From contig JAQFVV010000021.1 in the NCBI GenBank assembly GCA_028023455.1, positions 5,668,853 through 5,732,852 of the forward strand: 64,000 bases of DNA. Reading direction: 5' to 3'. Of this stretch, positions 13,930 to 25,249 are shown piece after piece. Position 1 is the first letter of the stretch. Each line of letters starts with the position of its first letter. The DNA comes from Epiperipatus broadwayi (lineage: Eukaryota > Onychophora > Udeonychophora > Euonychophora > Peripatidae). A program made the position numbers and the translations under genes. The notes under the pieces were generated by a model that saw nothing but the letters and a program-made list of their open reading frames with translations, was not told where the DNA came from and made no database searches.

Positions 13930-14795
13930 TTATTGTTGATTATATGTTATAATAGAAATCAATACATAGGAAAAGAAAAAGTAGAAAATTATATTAGTTT
14001 ATGAATAAATATAAAATTAATGTCTTGAAAAATGTTTAAATTTTTATTTTATGATAATGTCTATATTTTTCTAGTTTGATTTTTCTTAAGGCATATTAAT
14101 TTTATAGCAATGTATCTTTTGTTATATAAAGTTATTGTGAAAATTGTATTTTCAACAAAATATATAAAAATTCATTATGATCATTGCAGTGGTCACTGAA
14201 TCGACTAGATTAAAAAGAAACAAGCAAAAAATATTTTTCATGTGCAGTTTTCAGTTGTTTTAGAAATTGATAAAAATATAAGGAAAATATAATGTAAATT
14301 TTGTTATGTAAAACTTTCAGCATATAATGTATTTATTTTCAAAGAATAGACTATCAGACTGCCATGAAATCTTATTCTATATAGTTGTTTTATTTTTATA
14401 TATTTTGGTTGTAAATTTTATTACTCTAAACTGTTTTTTGTAATAGTATAGTTTTATTTTTTTGTGTGTGAAGAAATATAGCATGCCTGTGAACTACACA
14501 TGGATTCATAATATAATCATACTAATACATATATACTCTCATAATCATATGAATATCAGACCAAAACATTCAAACTTAATATTCTCATAATTTTTGAAAA
14601 ATTATTTTAAAATTAAATGGTTACTATATATATATAAAGTTCTCTCAAAAATATAAATCTATTCACAACATAAATAATACACAGTTAAGAAAAGAGACAA
14701 TCTTCAAAATGTTTAGCTCTGAAGATGAATTTCTGGGTTTTGAGAATGAAGATCTTTTGTAGGTATAAATAAATAACTATAAAATTAGTACAGCA
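13930..14795. other. AT-rich non-coding stretch
   Basis: No gene or repeat recognised. A tiny acidic open segment at 14709-14759 (MFSSEDEFLGFENEDLL then stop) lies just left of the LINE fragment; I cannot assign it. Confidence 0.45.
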
Positions 14796-14799
14796 AATC

Positions 14800-15100
14800 A
14801 GTATGGGTGAGAGAACTAACAAGTGTTACTGACATTATTGAAAAAATTAAGAGACTCAAGGGGAACTAGGACAGATATATTGCTACAAGAGATAATAATA
14901 GATGGATAGTTGAAATCTTCATCTGAATTTCAAGAGATTGTAAAAGACATAGATAGAGCTACATGTGAGATGAATGGATTAAATAAGGAAGAATCTTGGG
15001 TGACATGGAGAAGAAAGGCTAGAGATCAGAGAAATTGGATTAAACTCGGAATGATCTTCATCTTGCAGTCAATCTTTAATGGGTGAAAATGATGATGATA
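14800..15100 (+). mobile_element. RTE LINE, 5'-truncated 3' fragment
   Basis: Matches the last about 290 bases of the RTE elements at 45.2-48.5 and 56.1-58.9 kb. It includes the segment encoding the VREQTGVTDLIEKIKRLKW-like stretch, then DNRW, the arginine-rich PRD..KR region and the terminal ATGATGATG tail. The tryptophan codon just after the DNRWT segment reads TGA here, and several other changes break the frame. 5' truncation is the usual fate of LINE copies. Confidence 0.8.
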
Positions 15101-15509
15101 ATTATTTTATTAATATATATATTATTAAGTTTTTTCTAGTATTGTTAAACATTATTACTATTCACTCCATATTTATGTTGTAAATATAAAATAAATAATA
15201 TTAGTAAACAAAGGCAGATCTAAAAATATTTTTTATAATATACACTAAAACTTCTTTCGATATACAGTACACTGAAGCCATAAACTATGCTATATTTTGG
15301 ATCAAGTCTTTCTCTTGTATAATATATGTAATGTAAAGTAGTTTGTTGACAAGCTTAGATTATAATACAATAAATGTTATTTATTGACAATAAATATTAT
15401 TTATTGTAACATGAATATACATATTGTAACCTTAAGTTGTGCTTCTAGCATTTATGTTTATGTTTTATGATGGTATATTTAAAAAAATAAATAAATAATG
15501 TAATATATT

Positions 15510-15715
15510 TTCTATTTATATAAGTCAGAGTGCATTGTAAATATAGTATATCATTTAACTTATTCAAGTATTAGTTATAAAAACTATTATTATACTATAT
15601 TTCTTTGTATCTTATATAAGTCAGTGTGCATATTAAACATAATATTTCATTTAATTTATTCAAGTATTAGCCGTAAAAACCATTATTATACTATATTTCT
15701 TTGTGTCAAGTTTAA
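15510..15715. repeat. Tandem duplication, about 97-bp unit
   Basis: Two adjacent copies share TATATAAGTCAG, TTATTCAAGTATTAG and CTATTATTATACTATATTTC-like segments in the same order, with about 10-15% differences. No coding content. Confidence 0.75.
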
Positions 15716-16904
15716 ATAAAAAGTTTAATATTTTAAAAGTATAAGTTTATTTAATTTATAGTTATAAGTATATTAAAACCCATAGATTTAGTATCTTATT
15801 AAAGTTTAGCTTACTTATAGCTTAAAAATACAATTATATACTAGATATAACTAAGTAAAGATTTATTAAAGAAGTTGTTTTAGTTTCAAACCAACAAATA
15901 TTTAAATAATTTAAATAATGCTTTATTATATTTTAAATAGCAAGTAGTCAATTATAATTCATTTTAAAGAAGTTCTAAATAAATGTTTTAGAATATTCTA
16001 TAAGATTAGAAATTACCTGTAATTTATTTTTAAACAAATCAAATTTTGCATATTTAATATTTTAAGTTTCTCGTGTGTGTGTGTGTGTGTGTGTGTGATG
16101 TAATTGACTAGAATAAAAGTTTAAAATAATTTGATTACATTTCAAGTTCTTTATGTAAAGTGTTATTTTAAATTATATTTTTCTATTAAAAAAAAAAAAA
16201 AAATCTCTTCGAACTATTTTCAACAAGTACTATTTTAATTTCTAAAAATTTTTTAAAAGATTGAATAAATGTAATGTTTTAATTTATTGCTAAGTAATAA
16301 TTATTTATAAAAGTATGTTTTGTCTGAAATTTCCAGACAATCTATTTTAAAGAAAGTTATTTTTAGAATATTTGACTTGACAACTAAATTAGGTCACAAA
16401 TTAATTGGTTAATCAACACCCTAATTGTTAACTATTAATTAGTCATTTATTATTTGGCTTACTATATTTAAGCAACTGACCATACAATTGTCTACGCAAC
16501 AGGAAATATTTAAACAATTTGTTATTACAGAACTAATAAGCTGTCTCAGCTTTATCATGCCAGGAATTATATAGGTATAAGAAATTATGTTGCTATGAAC
16601 TTTTAATTAACTTTTAATCTTTTGGTTATCCATGCTGAAATTTTAATTGGAGTTAAAGTAATTAACATTTTTGAATACCAGAATTTTGCTTATTTATTAA
16701 ACAATATACAAAGTCATTTTACTACAGCAGACTGTATTTTACCCATTATGATTTATCATATTCTTGTAAGCTTAATTTTGTTTGTTAACAGAATTACAAC
16801 TTTAGCTGAACTTGAAGGATATTGTAAAGTAATGTTGTAAGATTATAATTATGATAATTTAAAGTGCATTTACTTTATTATGGAAATAATTTGGGTAGTG
16901 TTCT
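15716..16904. other. AT-rich non-coding stretch with (GT)n
   Basis: A GT microsatellite lies at 16074-16098 and a 16-base A-run near 16188-16203. The 72-codon frame at 16622-16840 has no recognised motif. Confidence 0.5.
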
Positions 16905-17690
16905 ATTAGCTCATGTCAGCCACTTCATGGCATTATTTATGTATAAAAGCACTATGCAAAGCAGAGAAAGAGGCCATTTTGATGCCATTCTTGTGCGGCC
17001 GGCCTGCTGCTTGGTGTTACTCACTTTATCCTAATGCTCACAGTTCAAAGTTTGCTATAGTTTCAGGTGAGGAAGTCTGGACTTCAGCCTGCCGCAACTC
17101 TTCAAATATGCATATCGCAGTAATTAGCTTACAAGTTATCTGACCTACTATTACCTCCTAACAATCATAAACCCATCGCCATGCTTCTCTGCTCAATGTG
17201 GAACCTTCAAAAAATTTGGAAACGGTATGTCCAAGCAAGATTTTGACCAGCTCACATTTGCACAAGAATATGTCCGCAACAAATAAAACGGCTGACTGCA
17301 AAACAAAGCCATTCAAATTGTGCCAACTGCCATCCACAGAATCTGGCACTGTGGCATTTTTACAGGATAACAACACACTCCTACATGCCAAGAGATGTGG
17401 GTGTGGTGAAATGAGACTGGAGATGTCCAAAATCATCTCGCGTTCAGATGCAAGTCCCATTCCTGTTGGTAAAAGTGTTCTCTTCGAAAGGGGACCGGCT
17501 TTGATGGCTCAGAATCCCATTCATTTTGAAAGCCTTAGTGTGAGTCAGGTTCAGGAAGGAAACATGCTTGGGTAGCTTATGTCCATTACTTTGGTTTGCC
17601 CATTTAGGAAGAGTTCACTTGCGGCATCTCCAGTATTTAAGGATTGGCTGATGAAGTATTTTGGAAAGCACACATGATACCAAGTACTAC
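16905..17690. other. GC-richer island, unidentified (possible exon or old insertion)
   Basis: Base composition rises clearly above that of the surroundings, and codon-like complexity is normal. Overlapping open frames exist on both strands: plus 16913-17143 and 17198-17575 (125 codons, begins MEPSKNLETV), minus 17158-17460, which extends a further about 16 codons upstream of its first ATG before a stop. I recognise no domain in any frame. A polypyrimidine-AG directly abuts GTGAGG at 17061-17072. Alternatives are a host exon, a processed pseudogene or a fragment of an unrelated transposon. Its borders are not marked by repeats that I can see. Confidence 0.4.
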
Positions 17691-18820
17691 ACAATATTTC
17701 AGATACAGTTAAACAACCTTATTAACATTAATATATAGATATACCATCCCATATGTTACTATGCTACAAAAAAAACAATTCATTATGAAATGAATAAAAA
17801 CCCCATTTTCCTTAAAGATATTTAATTAATTTAGATACAGGTATTATACCAGCATTTTATTCTTAGCGTGAGTAATTATTAATAGCTCTCATCATTGAAC
17901 TATTTATGCACATATTTTTATTGAATATATAAATCTATGAAAAAGATCACATAGTATTTCTCTATTTCAAATATTAAATTAGCTGACTTTTATATAACTA
18001 TTGGCCTTCTAATGTGTAATTAATTAATACATATCTGGTTTGATTAAGTATACATAATAAATATAACTTGTCTGATTTATTTACAAACAAGTTCAGGGTG
18101 AGAGTAAAATTTGAAGAAAAAATTGTTTTGAACTTATTTTAATTTCTATCATCCAACTTCTCATTTATGTACTTATATTTCACATCATCAACTAAATAAC
18201 AAATAAACAAACTTGTTGTTTTGTAGATATGCTAACATACATTAATATATAAAGATATTAAAAATTAATTTTTATATTTCTGTGTTTTTGTATAGCATCA
18301 AGCAGCTGACATGAACTAATAGAAAAGTACCATATTTGTTTTTTTTTTATTATGTCTTCATAATTTAAAAAAAAGAAGACATTCATGAACAATGGCATTT
18401 TGCTACTTTTAAAAAATATTAAACTAAATGTTTATGTTAATCTCTAAAATTAAAAAAAGGAAATAACTGCATTTTCAGGAATTGTCTATCATTTTGAATA
18501 TATTATGAAAGTATTGATTTTTACTTGTGTGTTTTTATCATTAGATAAAAATATATCTTCAAAAATGTATTACCTATTATTGGAATATTGACTATTCCTA
18601 TTGAAATGTTATATTTTATCTGGATATTTTACCGATTATGACAGATAAAAATAAGTATGTTTTATCAATGTTTTAATGCTGTCAAAATATTTATATGATA
18701 CGGAATCTCTACAAAATATGTATTGTTTTATCTGAATATAGGGCTATATAAATCTCATTTGAATATTTTTGCTTACTATGGAAAATAAAAGAAATTACTG
18801 TGCTTTTTGCAATCTACATA
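17691..18820. other. AT-rich non-coding stretch
   Basis: No gene, RNA or structured repeat seen. Confidence 0.5.
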
Positions 18821-18822
18821 GT

Positions 18823-19090
18823 ATTATAAAGTTTATCTTGCTCTCAAAGGAATTAATACTATTCTTATTTGTTACTTATAAATTTTACATTGTGCTTTCA
18901 ATAAATTTTTATTGTTTTAAACTTTGCATTGCTCCAAAGGAAATCTACACTGCATATTTGCCTTATATTTGCGTGAAATAATTTGTGTTCCATTGTTATT
19001 TATAAAGTTTATGTTGTGCTCATTATAAATTATTCAATGCTTAAAACCTTGCATTGCTCTAAAGTAATATTAATTATACATCATATTTGC
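18823..19090. repeat. Diverged tandem repeat
   Basis: Segments resembling TTATAAAGTTTAT.TTG.GCTC, then TTGCATTGCTC.AAAG, then CATATTTGC recur about every 120-190 bp. The open frame 18769-18981 is embedded in it and is not credible as a gene. Confidence 0.45.
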
Positions 19091-19094
19091 TTTA

Positions 19095-21195
19095 CATAAT
19101 AGTGAACTGTATTTTTGTATTTTGAATGTCTTATCTTGTATCAATATTTAACTCAATTGCATCAAATTTTCAGGGTTTTTAAAAGAGCTATAATAAAAAT
19201 ATAATATTTTAGATTTAAGTTTATTTATGTTTTCTTATGCTTTTAATATTGTACACTTATAATTTCTTTATAATTTATGCTATTCGAGTATTGGAGTTTC
19301 TCAGAGTATTTTTGTATTGTACTGTAATTAAATGAAGTATGTATCTCTAGTATGGAATTGCTTAGAAAGCAGAATAAATGGATAAATGAATTACTGGATT
19401 CAATGCATATTTCTTATTTAATTGCTAAGCCGTAATTCATACTTCCATTATGATTTTATTATAATATGCTATGTTTTATCACTTTTTCACATCATATGTT
19501 TATTGCTGTTATATGAGAGTTAGCATTTCAGAGCTATTTTTCATATATTGTCTAGTTATGCCTTTTAAAATGAAGTATGTCCTAGGTGACATGTATCTAC
19601 TTGTTATGTTTTTGGAAAGTTTTTATGATGGTTTATTGCTCAGTTTGTTAAGATTAGTGACAAGTCCCTAATTCTTTATTTACACATATAGATAAGTATG
19701 TCACGCATCATACCAACCATGTCTTTATTATACTTCTTGATGTTGTTCTTGATGAAATGTTAGTCATGTGTCATACCAACCATGTCTTTATTTTGGCTTT
19801 TGGTATGATTGGAATAGTTAAGTATTTTTGATACTGTTGATGTGTGTATGCATATCTGGTGTGTTTATAAACCATGATAAAATATTCCATGTTTAAACTC
19901 ACTTAATTATATTATCTGGCTTATGAAATTATACATGCTGTCCAAATTCAAGGGTATAATGCTGATTACCATCAGATTTATTAGCTAATCCATTAAGTAT
20001 ATTTCCATAGTATGTCATATTAGAAAGAATGCAGAGTTAATAAATAAAATGTGAGAGCTTTCTCTATTCATTGCATACAATATGTTTTTCTGATTGTATT
20101 TTAATTTATTGTCAAAATCTTAAAAACATTGTATTACTATTATTTTCATATTAAAATTGTAGTTTTTTTTAAAGATGTTAAACTTTATAGTATTAATAAA
20201 ATGTTGTTTTAATTATTAAAGTCACAGTCTTTATATTTGTTCCATCATCTGCATTATCAAAAAACCTCAATCACACACAAATATATTGTTTTGAAGTATA
20301 AGAGTACAACCATATTTTTTAAAGTCACTTTATTTATTACAGTTTATGTTGCTAATGTTTAAGAGACATTCATGGCTAAATTATTTTAACTTGTTTATTT
20401 TAAGCTGGATTATCATGATATGGTATGAACAAAATCCCCATCCTTCTCATATCGTCATAAATGTAAATCTAGATGATGGTTTTAAAAGAAAAGTCATTGT
20501 TAAATATTAAAGTCTCATTATTACTTTGTTAATTATAATTGAAATTATTTTATTGTATTGAGATATTATCTGAACACCGGGTATCTTATTCTCTAGCATA
20601 CATTCACTAATAAGTTTAGAATCTTAGATATAAAGAGTATAATTTTAATTATTTATTTAGAAAATCTTTATTAGTATAAGAACTTGAGATTAGATTTTAT
20701 TGTGTGCATTTGGTAATCAGATTTCATTATGAATATTTAATAATAGTAACTTGAGATTGGTGTGATTGTTATCTGATTGGTCAGATTTGTTTAGAGCTAG
20801 TCATCTATGAGCTTATAGGCAGTTACTATTATGGGCGACCATGCTATTGATGGTTTTCTTTTTATCGGTTACAATATATATATAATAGGTGGTTTATGTA
20901 TATAGTATATATATATAAATTAAGATTATAATATAAACAAATTTTTTAAAACATAATATCTATATTACTAAATAAATGTGAAAGTTTGTTTGATTGTGAC
21001 TTGCAATCTTGAAGAATCTTGCATGATTTTCTTTTTTTTGTTTTGTATAGAATTTTACTAACATAAATTTTTGCTTTAATTGTTTTAAAAAAATTTTAAT
21101 TTGCAATATAAAAATACATGGAAAATCTATATCATAATTGTTTTTGAATAATGTAAAAGGAACCAAAAAGAGGGCAGCACTGATTATAGAGTTTG
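19095..21195. other. AT-rich non-coding stretch with one local duplication
   Basis: CATACCAACCATGTCTTTATT occurs twice, about 66 bp apart (near 19709 and 19775). Otherwise no feature is supported. The ORFs at 19471-19671 and 20960-21166 (minus) are hydrophobic AT-rich openings. Confidence 0.5.
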
Positions 21196-21299
21196 GAATT
21201 TTTAAAACAAAGACAAGGTAAAATTTGATTTTGTAAATATATTTTAAACTAATTAAATTGCATTTGTATTCACGTATTTAATTTCTCATTTAAATAATG

Positions 21300-22135
21300 A
21301 TAATTTACATCAGTTATAATCATTAATTTGATAAACTTTTAGGTTTTCAGTTTAAATACAGTATATATTTTATTTAATACAATTTAAAGTAAAATTTAAA
21401 ATGGCACCATGTAACAAGAGAAATACTATTGAATTGATAAATTTTTAGGATGTCAGTTTAAACATATTTAACATATGGAAAAGTAGATTTTAAAATGTTA
21501 TGGGTACAGCAAGAGAAAAAATAAATCTGATAAACTTTTACCATTACCCTTTAAGTATATTCTCTCATGATAAAGTAAGATGCTATGGTCTGTGTATTGA
21601 AATACATACTAGAGAAATGAAGAGATATGTTTTTGGTAATCCAGGTAAATTTTTATAGAATTAATATTTTTAAATTATTTAAACTTCATTTGGATCACAT
21701 ATTTAATTTCTCACTTGCTGCATATGTTAAGCTAACATTAAATTTTTTTTATAGCCATTTAAAAAATTATCACGAGAAATATAAAATAATTTATTTTAAA
21801 ATTACTATTTATTATATTTAATAAAAGTTATATATTTATTGTGATATTGCTGTTGATAATTATTTCATGTAAGTATTAGGTAAATATATTTTAATTATCA
21901 AACTTTCGACTAATGCAAGGGGACAGTTAGAGAAATGAGAGAATTAGTGAGTAAAAATTTTATTTTGTATTCAATACATCTAAAATCAAAAGTGGAATGC
22001 ATAAATATATTTTAATTATCAAACTTTCTATCAGAAGAGATGGAATATCTAGAGAGATGGAGAAAGTTAGCAAGGAAAATTTTTATTTGGTATTCAGTAC
22101 ATCAAAAATTGAATTTTATATAATGAAACATTAAA
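21300..22135. repeat. Diverged tandem repeats, about 120-bp period
   Basis: Phrases such as TAAATATATTTTAATTATCAAACTTTC (near 21880 and 22003), AGAGAAATGAGAGAATTAG/AGAGAGATGGAGAAAGTTAG and TATTC(A)GTACATC recur in order. Weaker relatives occur back to about 21300 (GATAAACTTTTAGG). The units are non-coding. Confidence 0.5.
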
Positions 22136-22139
22136 ATTT

Positions 22140-23284
22140 TTTTACTGCTGAGAATATAATCTCCTTATATCTATAAATTAGAAATATATTTAATAGTTAA
22201 TTGCAGGTATTATTTTATTTTTATTATTATTCCACTAATGCATGAAAAACTGACCTATATTCTTTTATTTTTATTATTTTTCTACTAATAATTGAAAGCT
22301 GGGGATTGATATTGCACATATTAGTAAAACAAAACACTTTAATATAGTTGAGAATTATTTTTATATAAGATAATAACACATGAGTTATCAACAGCAGTTA
22401 AAAATAAATCTACATTATTTATAAAAATGCATTATAATAGTTATTTTTACCTGCTATGGACATCTCTTATATTATTATTTCATGTAAATATATTTTAAAT
22501 ATGTTTTAATTATTAACTATATTACAATCATTTAATCTAATCATGTGAGCAAAACCGTTCTTAATAAATTGAGAAAGCACATTTACATATGTATTTAGAG
22601 TACTGTACATGTATTTAATCATTCACAATACTGTTTCATCATAATAAACTCCGGATATATTTTTTCTTCAATATTTTTTTAAAATTGTAATGAAAACATA
22701 GTGGCAACTTCATCATTTGCAGTTTCATTGTTTACTTTAAAATGTTTAAGATTATAACAGTTTCAGAATCTATACAACTATTGCCTATTTGCAGTCAATA
22801 ATTTATAATTTTGATTCAGATTTTTGGACAAATTCCTCATTTAGACTTAAGGATTTCTAGTGCAGTACAAGATCAACCCAACTTTTTTATGATTTATATC
22901 ACTTATCCATATAGAGTTAAGGCTTTTTCCATTTTAACCAAAAATAAAAACCCTTACTTTGTTTACAACTTTAGCTATATCAAGTACTCAAGCAACAGTA
23001 ACATGGATCTACTTTTTATAATTCCTCTAATTGATGATGATTCTTTTGAAACCTACTGCTGATTTCAGAATATGACTTTTTACTTTTCTTATTAAATCAA
23101 TGATTTTTTATTTATTTAATGAAAGTACTTAGCAACTTTTTTTGTATTTATTGTTCATTATATTATAGTAGATTTTACTAAATTTATGCTTATATATACT
23201 GCAAGTTCAACTTTTTGAAGAAAAAAAAAAGGCAAAGCAAAATTTTTTTACATGTACTTATGACTATGCTAATGATCCCATTTG
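22140..23284. other. AT-rich non-coding stretch
   Basis: A 50-bp local duplication (CTATATTCTTTTATTTTTATTA core) lies at about 22195-22290. The 83-codon frame 22811-23062 has no recognised motif. Confidence 0.5.
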
Positions 23285-23294
23285 AATTATAAAG

Positions 23295-23560
23295 AAAACA
23301 ATAGTAACTCTCCATACAATAGAGCCACCAAGTGCAAGCTTTCGTAATCAATGGATGCAGGAAGTTTTGTGCATAAAACCCCTATTTAGTGCTTACTTAT
23401 CCAATATCCCCAGACTAGTTACTAGCTTATGGATTTCATCAAGACGGACCTTTGATTTGAGAACACTGCACCTAGACATTAGGATCTGATGCAACTCTTC
23501 AACAGCTACCTTTTATCTATTTGATTAATTTATGTAGGCTTGCACTTGATGGCATATTTG
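23295..23560 (-). repeat. Family 1 hammerhead repeat, decayed copy
   Basis: Shares with the 458-bp unit, in the same order on the plus strand, ACTCTCCATACA, AATCAATGGATGC, TGTGCATAAAA, CCAATATCCCCAGACTAGTT, CACTGCA..TAGA and CAACAGCTACCTTTTATCT. The ribozyme boxes are mutated: GAAA reads GTAA and CTGACGA reads TTGATGA on the minus strand. It is expected to be inactive. Confidence 0.75.
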
Positions 23561-23990
23561 ACTGCCTTGCTGTGCTGATGTGGCTGATTTGTTCTACAAG
23601 ATGAATATCATCTGGAAAAATTTTGTTGTTTCAAAATGTTTTTGCTTAGTATGTGAAGGTGAACAGAAAATTGGGGTAAAGAGAGATATATTTAATTGGA
23701 TTTGGAAAGATCAGAAATAATATTGCTGATGTTTGGAAAGTGATTCATTATGCCATTTTAATATAAAAGGAAAATAATAATTTTTTTGTGTGTGTATGTT
23801 TACTTCAAGGAGGCCTTAAAACTAAGTTGTACATAAGATTAGTTAATTTTTTAGTAGATTTGCAAGTAAAGAATTTTTCAATTTGAGAAAGAGAGCAGTT
23901 TATTTGAGAAAGAAAGTAATGTTTGAGGCATAAGGTTAGGAAGCACATGTTTGTCGATTGCCATTAAAAAAAATGTTTTCATTCTTTTGT
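23561..23990. other. AT-rich non-coding stretch
   Basis: No feature supported. The right part may be 5' flank or 5' UTR of the LINE that follows. Confidence 0.4.
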
Positions 23991-24063
23991 AAAAAAGGGG
24001 TTTGAAGAATAGTAAAAAAAGCATAAATTTAAGTATAGAGTAGGGGACTTGAAATATAGGGAA

Positions 24064-25184
24064 TATGGATTGTATTTGTATCCCACAATGTATATATAAT
24101 GGTCAGAAGGAAATTAGGCATGCTATGATAGAGTGTACTGTATGTGATAAGGTTTATCATTTGAAATGCTTAAATAAGATTAGGAAGGATGTAACAGGTA
24201 TATGGTTACGTAGATTGTGTGTAAATGTGATAAAAAGGTGAAAAAATGGTTTCTAAATGTAGATAGTTTAAAGAGGAAGTCAGGAGAAATGGAGCAGAAT
24301 GTAGTTGAGGAAGATATAATAGAGTATGTTTTTAGTGGAGTGACAAGAGATATGGATAACAAAATAAGTAGTGCAATGGAGATGGTTAGTCAAAGAAAAA
24401 GGAAGAGGAAGAAAAGGTAAAGTATGTAGAAGCAAAATTAAAATCATTAGAGATGAAGCGTGAATAGATTAAGGAATTAATGAATGGAAATGATAAGGAA
24501 GAACTAAATAAAGTCTAGAAGGTGGAAGGGAATGACACAGATGAAATAGGGAAAGTAAACAGAGACAGTATTGATAGGAGATTAGCTAATTAGAGAATGT
24601 GGAGATATAATTGCAAAGGAAAACAGAAACAAGTATGTAAGAATATGTTTGCCTGGAGCTAGAATTAGGGATGTTACAGATAAGGTTTTAAAGAAACAAA
24701 GAGATGTTTACGTTGCGGTAGGGACAAATAATTATCAGAGCCATTGGAGAGAGTAATGGATGAGTATATAGAATTGATTAGTAATTTGAATAAGATTAAA
24801 GGAAGAGTAGGAAAAGTTGGATTATTACCAAGATTCGACAATAGGTATATGTTAGATATGGCATGTCTTATAAATGAGAGAATGAAAAAATTATGTAAGA
24901 GAAATAATATTATGTTTTTGGATGTGTGAGATTTTTTTATTAGTAAGAGGGAGTTGTATAGTAAAGATGGATTGCATTTAGCAAAACAAGGAAGTAAAGT
25001 ATTCACAAGTTTGATTTATAAAAAATATTATAGTTTGGGAACTTATAAAGCAGGTAGGATTTTAAATTGCAGGATTACTAAAAAAAAAAATGGAAGGGAT
25101 GTAAGAAATACACAAAGGGTAGCTGATTTAGATATAAAAGTAGATGTGGAGAGGGAATGGGTCTGCAAAATTAATGGTAAGTAA
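24064..25184 (+). pseudogene. LINE ORF1 remnant: PHD-like finger plus SGNH esterase
   Basis: At 24064-24240 the translation reads C.C...C then ECTVCDKVYHLKCL, ending W.RRLC, the Cys/His spacing of a PHD finger. A charged linker follows. The phrase AVGTNN near 24718-24735 matches the block III Asn region of SGNH hydrolases, and DGLHLAKQGSKVF at about 24968-25005 matches the Asp-x-x-His catalytic block V. In living CR1-type elements this protein binds RNA and is needed for transposition, and the esterase is proposed to act on lipid. Several stops and frame changes separate the pieces (for example a stop just after AVGTNNYQSHWRE), so no intact protein can be made. Confidence 0.75.
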
Positions 25185-25249
25185 GTTACTTACAAATGCA
25201 ATATTGAGTCACAAGAATTTATAAAAGAATTCAGAAAACAAGAAATTGT

